This document shows, one piece after another, positions 6,681-10,448 of a DNA stretch of 10,448 nt. How positions within the stretch are numbered: position 1 is the stretch's first letter; every line of letters starts with the position of its first letter. The position numbers and the translations under genes are program-made. The stretch is from Betaproteobacteria bacterium (GTDB lineage: Bacteria > Pseudomonadota > Gammaproteobacteria > Burkholderiales > Burkholderiaceae_C). The stretch lies in contig RFWA01000058.1 of the NCBI GenBank assembly GCA_009922295.1, positions 1 through 10,448 on the forward strand, read 5' to 3'. Under the pieces are notes generated by a model. It was not told the origin of the DNA. It saw only the letters and a list, made by a program, of their open reading frames with translations, and searched no databases.

Positions 6681-8229
6681 TTGACTCAATCGATCGCGGT
6701 CTCTAAGGCCATTACGCCGCCATGGCCAGCGCTGCTGCTCACCCTCGCCGCCCTGCCCCTGGGCTGGAGCCTGTGGGCGGCGGTGCAGGCCGGGCTGGAT
6801 CCGGCAGGCTGGACGGCACTGTGGCAAGACCCGCAGACCCTGCGCGCCCTGGCCATGAGCCTGTGGACGGGGCTGCTGGCCAGCACCCTGAGCACGGCGG
6901 CAGCGGCCTGGCTGCTGTGCCGCACATTCAGCGCGCTGCCTGACGCCACCGTGAGCACGCGGCTGGCGCGTGGCCTGGCGCCCCTGTTGGCGCTGCCGCA
7001 TGCGGCTTTAGCCATCGGGCTGGTGGCGTTGCTGGCGCCCAGTGGCTGGCTGCTGCGTCTGCTGTCGCCCTGGGCCACCGGCTTCAGCGCGCCACCGCCC
7101 TGGCCGACCACGCAAGACCCCTGGGGCCTGGGCCTGGTGGCGGTGCTTGTGCTCAAAGAGACGCCGTTTCTGTTGTGGGCCGCGCTGGCCCAGTTGCAAC
7201 GGCCCGAGGTGGGTCTGCAACTGCAACAACAGCTGCGGCTGGCGCAGACCCTGGGTTACAGCGCCCGCAGCGCCTGGTGGCGAGTGGCCTGGCCCCAACT
7301 CTGGCCCCGGCTTTTGGGACCACTGCTCGCAGTACTGGCCTACAACCTGACCGTGGTGGATGTGGCGCTGGTGATCGGGCCTGGCACGCCTCCCACGCTG
7401 GCCGTGCTGGCCTGGCAGTGGCTGCAGGATGCTGACCCGGCCACCAATGCGCAGGGTGCTGCCGCGGCGTGGCTGCTGGCGGCCGCCATGGCGCTGGCGG
7501 CAGCGCTGGCCTGGGGCAGCACGCGCAACCCCCTGTGGCGCCGTCGCTGGACACGCGGCCTTAATGCAAGACACGCATCCGGCCAGCCCTCGCCCGGCTC
7601 TACCCCATCAGCAACCGCCAGCAAAGCCATCCCCCGCCAGCCTTTGGCTTGGCTACTGGGCGTCTACCTGACCGTGGGTCTCGCACTGGGCTTGGGCAGC
7701 GTGACCGGCAGCTGGCCGTTCCCGCAGCTCTCGCCCGAGACCTGGAGCCTGGCAGCCTGGCAGTCGGTGATGTCCAGCAGCACCACACTCTGGGTCACCA
7801 CCGGGCTGGCGCTGGCGAGTAGCCTGGGCGCGCTGCTGTGGGCGGTCGCCTGGCTGGAGCTAGCGCCGCACAGCTGGCAGGCCAAGGCCCAAGCCCTGCT
7901 TTACCTGCCGCTGGCGCTGCCCAGCGTGCTATGGGCGCTGGGTCTGCACCAGATGGCCCTGGCCTGGGGGCTGGACGGCCAGGTCAGCGGCCTTTGGCTG
8001 GCGCACACGCTCCGCCAGCCTGGCGGTGGGCTTTGCCGTCAGCGTGGCGCAGTACCTGCCCACCCTCTATGTGGGGGCGGGCCGCTTCAACACGGTCAGC
8101 ACTGAAGCGGTCACCTTGGCCTCGGGCGGTCAGCGCTCACTCACCGCCGCCTACGCCGGGCTGCAGTGGCTGCTGCCCGTGCTGATGTTCGCGCTGGCGG
8201 CCCGGTTGGGCCGGGCCCGGCGCTTGTGA
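6681..8229 (+). pseudogene. ynjC: YnjC-like ABC transporter double permease, frameshifted with its second coupling loop missing
   Basis: This is the inner-membrane permease of the YnjBCD importer: two fused binding-protein-dependent permease halves. The first half carries its cytoplasmic EAA-type coupling loop RLAQTLGYSARSAWWRVAWP (nt 7236-7295), then YNLTVVDVALVIGPGTPPTLAVLAW. A linker rich in Ser, Pro and Thr (about nt 7560-7640) leads to the second half. Its frame runs to WLAHTL (nt 8010) and then is lost; the +1-shifted frame supplies SLAVGFAVSVAQYLPTLYVGAGRF (quoted in part) to the stop at 8229. At this break the second half has no EAA-type loop, although it should precede the VGFAVSVAQYLPT segment as in the first half, so about 45 residues appear deleted. 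The start is weak: no ATG or GTG in frame before the first membrane segment, so TTG 6681 (TQSIAVSKAIT) is chosen; TTG 6588 is possible. The gene is separated from ynjB by five genes. Confidence 0.85.
8012..8026. repeat. Perfect 7-bp-arm palindrome at the ynjC frame break
   Basis: CCGCCAG (8012-8018), one central C, and CTGGCGG (8020-8026) form a perfect odd palindrome exactly where the ynjC frame changes. It may mark the deletion endpoint or have arisen by the join itself. Confidence 0.55.
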
Positions 8230-8261
8230 GGGCTGACACGGCCTGTACAGTTCTGCCTGCC

Positions 8262-8894
8262 ATGACCCTGACCCTCGATCTGCACACACTGCGCACGCCA
8301 CAGCGTATGTTGCTGCGCGCCTTGCGCTTGAGCGTGGCACCGGGCTGCGTGCACACCCTGATGGGGCCCAGCGGCTCGGGCAAGTCCAGCCTGCTGGCCG
8401 CCCTCTGCGGCACGCTGCCCCGGGGACTGCAATTTGATGGCATGGTGCACCTGAACGGCCAACGCATCGACACGCTGCCGACGCCCGCACGCCGAGTCGG
8501 CATCCTGTTCCAGGACGACCTGCTCTTTCCCCACATGACGGTAGGCGACAACCTGCTGTTTGCCGTGCCCGGTGGCCCAGCGGCTCAGCGCCAAGCCCGG
8601 GTGCGACAGGCCCTGGCCGACGTGGAAATGGACGCCTTTGCCAACGCAGACCCGGCCACGCTCTCAGGCGGCCAACGAGCCCGGGTGGCGCTGGCTCGCG
8701 CCCTGCTGGCCCAGCCGCTGGCGCTGCTGCTGGACGAGCCCTTTGCCAGGCTCGATGTTGCGCTGCGCAAGCGCATGCGGGCACTGGTGTTTGGGCTGGT
8801 GCGCGCCCGCCAGATCCCGGCGCTGCTGGTGACCCATGACCTGGCCGACGTGGCCGACTCAGCGCAGCTCACGCATCTGCCGCCTGCCCCATGA
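8262..8894 (+). CDS. ynjD: YnjD-like ABC transporter ATP-binding protein
   Basis: This 210-residue cytoplasmic ATPase drives the YnjBCD importer and is complete, close to the 217 residues of E. coli YnjD. All nucleotide-binding elements are present: Walker A GPSGSGKS (35-42), Q-loop LFQDDLLFPHMTV with Gln84, signature LSGGQRARVALARAL (134-148), Walker B LLLDEP with Asp158-Glu159, and the switch His192 in VTHD. The double Asp after the Q-loop glutamine and the PHMTV stretch are usual for this subgroup. ATG 8262 is chosen because it places the first beta strand directly after the start; the frame is open further upstream over the end of ynjC, but that extension has no domain-like sequence. It follows the ynjC stop by 32 nt and precedes the phosphatidyltransferase gene by 30 nt. 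If ynjC is truly broken, this ATPase lacks an intact partner in the window. Confidence 0.93.
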   Translation: MTLTLDLHTLRTPQRMLLRALRLSVAPGCVHTLMGPSGSGKSSLLAALCGTLPRGLQFDGMVHLNGQRIDTLPTPARRVGILFQDDLLFPHMTVGDNLLFAVPGGPAAQRQARVRQALADVEMDAFANADPATLSGGQRARVALARALLAQPLALLLDEPFARLDVALRKRMRALVFGLVRARQIPALLVTHDLADVADSAQLTHLPPAP

Positions 8895-8924
8895 GGGCCT
8901 GTTAGCTGTGCGCCCTGCGCTACC

Positions 8925-9554
8925 ATGGCTTACCCTGCCCACCGCCCCATGCTTGACCCCTACGCCACCGCCCTGATCCGCCGCCCGGTCACCGCCGCTG
9001 GCCGGCAGCTGGCGCGCTGGGGCCTGTCGGCCAACAGCGTCACACTGGCCGGCTTCGCTCTAGGCGTAGTTGCTGCGTTTTTGATAGCTAACAAGCTATA
9101 TATGGCGGGGGTTGGAGCCATATTTTGCTCAAGAATTTTGGATGCCCTGGACGGCGCAGTCGCGCGTCAAGGCCAACCCACGGATGCTGGCGGCTTTCTG
9201 GACATTGCACTCGATTTCCTGTTTTACGCCAGCATCCCCCTGGCCTTTGCCCTGGCCGATCCGACCCGCAACGCACTGGCGGCAGCTGTGCTGCTGGCGG
9301 CCTTCATGGGCACCAGTTCCAGCTTCCTGGCCTTTGCGGCGCTGGCCGCCAAGCGCGGCCTGAACAGCACCGCTTATCCCGACAAATCCATTTATTTTCT
9401 GGGCGGCCTGACCGAGGCCACCGAGACGCTGGCCTGTTTTGCCGCCATGTGCCTGTGGCCACAACACTTTGCGGCGCTGGCTTACGGCTTTGCCAGCCTG
9501 TGCGCCATCACCATTGCCACCCGAATTTGGTGGGGCTGGAGGGCATTTTCATGA
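8925..9554 (+). CDS. ynjF: CDP-alcohol phosphatidyltransferase (YnjF-like)
   Basis: This 209-residue integral membrane enzyme of the CDP-alcohol phosphatidyltransferase family transfers a phosphatidyl (or similar) group from a CDP-linked donor to an alcohol; YnjF itself has no established acceptor. The full catalytic motif is present: Asp73, Asp76-Gly77, Ala80-Arg81, Gly89, Asp93 and Asp97, within LDALDGAVARQG and GGFLDIALD, in the D-x2-D-G-x2-A-R-x7-G-x3-D-x3-D pattern. Several hydrophobic helices follow. ATG 8949 (MLDPY) is a credible alternative start and is perhaps closer to relatives; neither start has a Shine-Dalgarno site. The stop overlaps the next start (ATGA). In E. coli the ynjBCD genes also lie beside a ynjF gene, supporting a shared pathway. 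A stretch around 9071-9140 (41% GC) interrupts the otherwise GC-rich gene but keeps the frame. Confidence 0.9.
   Translation: MAYPAHRPMLDPYATALIRRPVTAAGRQLARWGLSANSVTLAGFALGVVAAFLIANKLYMAGVGAIFCSRILDALDGAVARQGQPTDAGGFLDIALDFLFYASIPLAFALADPTRNALAAAVLLAAFMGTSSSFLAFAALAAKRGLNSTAYPDKSIYFLGGLTEATETLACFAAMCLWPQHFAALAYGFASLCAITIATRIWWGWRAFS
9071..9140. repeat. AT-rich island in ynjF with motif shared with ynjB and the esterase gene
   Basis: This 70-bp stretch is 41% GC (29 of 70) in a gene otherwise well above 60%. It holds TTGATAGCTAACAA (9081-9094); the - strand of ynjB has TTGATAGCTGACAA (complement of 1306-1319), a match of 13 of 14. The shorter core TTGATAGC also occurs at 1935-1942 in the esterase gene. 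The codons used include the rare ATA. Frame and protein family alignment appear kept, so this may be an in-frame repeat remnant or a chance patch. Confidence 0.4.
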
Positions 9555-10448
9555 CTCGCGGCAGGCTATTGGCGCTGGCCGCCCTGTTGCTGGCGCTGGC
9601 CAGCTTTGCGGTGCTGGACCTGGGCCGCTTTTTCAGCCTGGCCTACCTGCAGGCCAGCCATGCCGGGCTCAGCGCGCTCTACAACGAGGCGCCCTGGACG
9701 CCATCCTGACGCTGGCCGGCGGCGGCATCTTCGGCTTGGGTTGGGGCCTGCTGCTGGTGTCGTTTGCCTCCACCCTGGGCGCCACCGTGTCCTTTCTGGC
9801 AGCGCGCTTTGTGTTGCGCGACAGCGTTCAGGCCCGGTTTGGGGCCCGGCTGGCGGGCATCAACCAGGGGCTGGCGCGCGACGGCGCCCTCTACTTGTTC
9901 AGCCTGCGCCTGATTCCGGTGGTGCCCTTTTTTGTCATCAACCTGGCCATGGGCCTGACCGCCCTGCGCCCCTGGACCTTTTACTGGGTCAGCCAGCTCG
10001 GTATGCTGGCCGGCACAGCGGTCTACGTGAATGCCGGGACCGAACTTGCCAGCATCAGCTCCCTGCGCGATGTCGCCAGCCCGGGGCTGCTCGCGGCGCT
10101 GGCCCTGCTGGGCCTGTTTCCCTTGCTGGCCAAAGCGATGATGCTTGCCCTGCAGCGGCGCCGGGTGTATGCGCGCTGGCGTGGCCAGCGGCCCCGGCGC
10201 TTTGACCGCAACCTGATCGTCATCGGTGCCGGCGCGGGCGGGCTGGTCTCGGCTTACATCGCAGCGGCCGTCAAGGCCCGGGTGACGCTGGTGGAGGCCA
10301 AGGTCATGGGTGGCGACTGCCTGAACTACGGCTGTGTGCCCAGCAAGGCCTTGATTAAAAGCGCCCGGGTGGCGCAGCAGTTGCGCCATGCGGGCCGCTT
10401 TGGCGTGCAGAGCGTGGCGCCGGTGATCGACTTCCCAGCCGTCATGCG
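9551..10448 (+). pseudogene. TVP38/TMEM64 domain fused to a pyridine-nucleotide disulfide oxidoreductase; frame break near its start, 3' end beyond the window
   Basis: The gene opens with ATG 9551, overlapping the ynjF stop, and encodes an N-terminal membrane segment ending ...SALYNEAPW, after which this frame stops (TGA 9707-9709). The next frame begins at about 9697 with AILTLAGGGIFGLGWG and runs to the window end: a TVP38/TMEM64 (SNARE_assoc/DedA-like) membrane domain (FASTLGATVSFLAARF, SLRLIPVVPFFVINL, FYWVSQLG, YVNAGTELA), then a flavoprotein start with the FAD dinucleotide motif VIGAGAGG (about nt 10222-10245), LVEAKVMGGD, and the redox pair in CLNYGC (Cys codons 10318 and 10333), as in mercuric reductase and dihydrolipoamide dehydrogenase relatives. 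About 25 residues of the TVP38 domain, including the usual Leu-Pro-Gly-Ala stretch, seem to be missing at the break. Such fusions are a known architecture; a membrane-tethered disulfide reductase is inferred, substrate unknown. Confidence 0.82.

Noticed and set aside
8895..8924. A promoter with a -10 box just before the phosphatidyltransferase gene (TACCAT at the start codon).
   Set aside because: No -35 partner at a proper distance and the gene is only 30 nt after ynjD, so an operon is simpler.
9679..10389. Long - strand open frame opposite the TVP38-flavoprotein gene.
   Set aside because: It is antisense to clear TVP38 and FAD-binding motifs and is a low-complexity Gln/Gly/Ala-rich shadow.
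1..10448. CRISPR array, tRNA, rRNA, integrase, transposase or toxin-antitoxin genes.
   Set aside because: I found no spaced direct repeats, no cloverleaf-like sequence and no recombinase or toxin motifs on either strand.

Overview
The window looks like chromosome from a high-GC betaproteobacterium, probably Burkholderiales and perhaps Comamonadaceae. Most genes run at roughly 65-75% GC, the reading frames are tightly packed with 4-nt start/stop overlaps, and the gene families fit that group. The taxonomic placement is an inference from gene content and composition; there is no rRNA or other marker in the window.

Layout, left to right. (1) Bases 1-4716, all on the + strand: the 3' end of ftsY (SRP receptor GTPase), then ynjB (periplasmic binding protein of an uncharacterised ABC importer, with a twin-arginine-like leader), an alpha/beta-hydrolase carboxylesterase, a YegD-type Hsp70 relative, and a family 9 (heptosyltransferase-like) glycosyltransferase. 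These genes overlap or lie within 15 nt of each other, so they look like one transcription unit. (2) Bases 4684-6569 on the - strand: an FkbM-type methyltransferase followed by an O-antigen ligase/polymerase (WaaL/Wzy_C family). This surface-polysaccharide pair is tail-to-tail with the glycosyltransferase and overlaps it by 33 nt. The fkbM gene is clearly lower in GC (about 54% over 240 sampled bases). (3) Bases 6681-10448 on the + strand: ynjC (double permease), ynjD (ATPase), a YnjF-like CDP-alcohol phosphatidyltransferase, and the start of a fusion of a TVP38/TMEM64 membrane domain to a pyridine-nucleotide disulfide oxidoreductase, which is cut by the window end.

How the genes fit together. 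YnjB, YnjC and YnjD are the three parts of one importer, but here ynjB is separated from ynjCD by about 5 kb. The downstream part couples the transporter to phospholipid-headgroup chemistry and to a membrane-anchored flavoprotein disulfide reductase. The middle part (glycosyltransferase, FkbM methyltransferase, ligase) belongs to lipopolysaccharide or other surface-glycan assembly.

The most striking signal is that three separate membrane-protein genes (waaL, ynjC and the TVP38 fusion) each change reading frame at a point where a conserved block also seems to be missing: roughly 50, 45 and 25 residues by recollection of the families. In ynjC this has internal support, because the second permease half lacks the cytoplasmic coupling loop that the first half has. 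Either the strain carries three small out-of-frame deletions, or the assembly has dropped short segments. Other oddities are a perfect 13-bp inverted repeat translated as part of the YnjB leader, a terminator-like hairpin plus T-run inside yegD, and a recurrent AT-rich motif TTGATAGC inside three genes. I do not see a convincing new defence or mobile system; the best candidate for something little described is the linked transporter/phosphatidyltransferase/TVP38-flavoprotein group.
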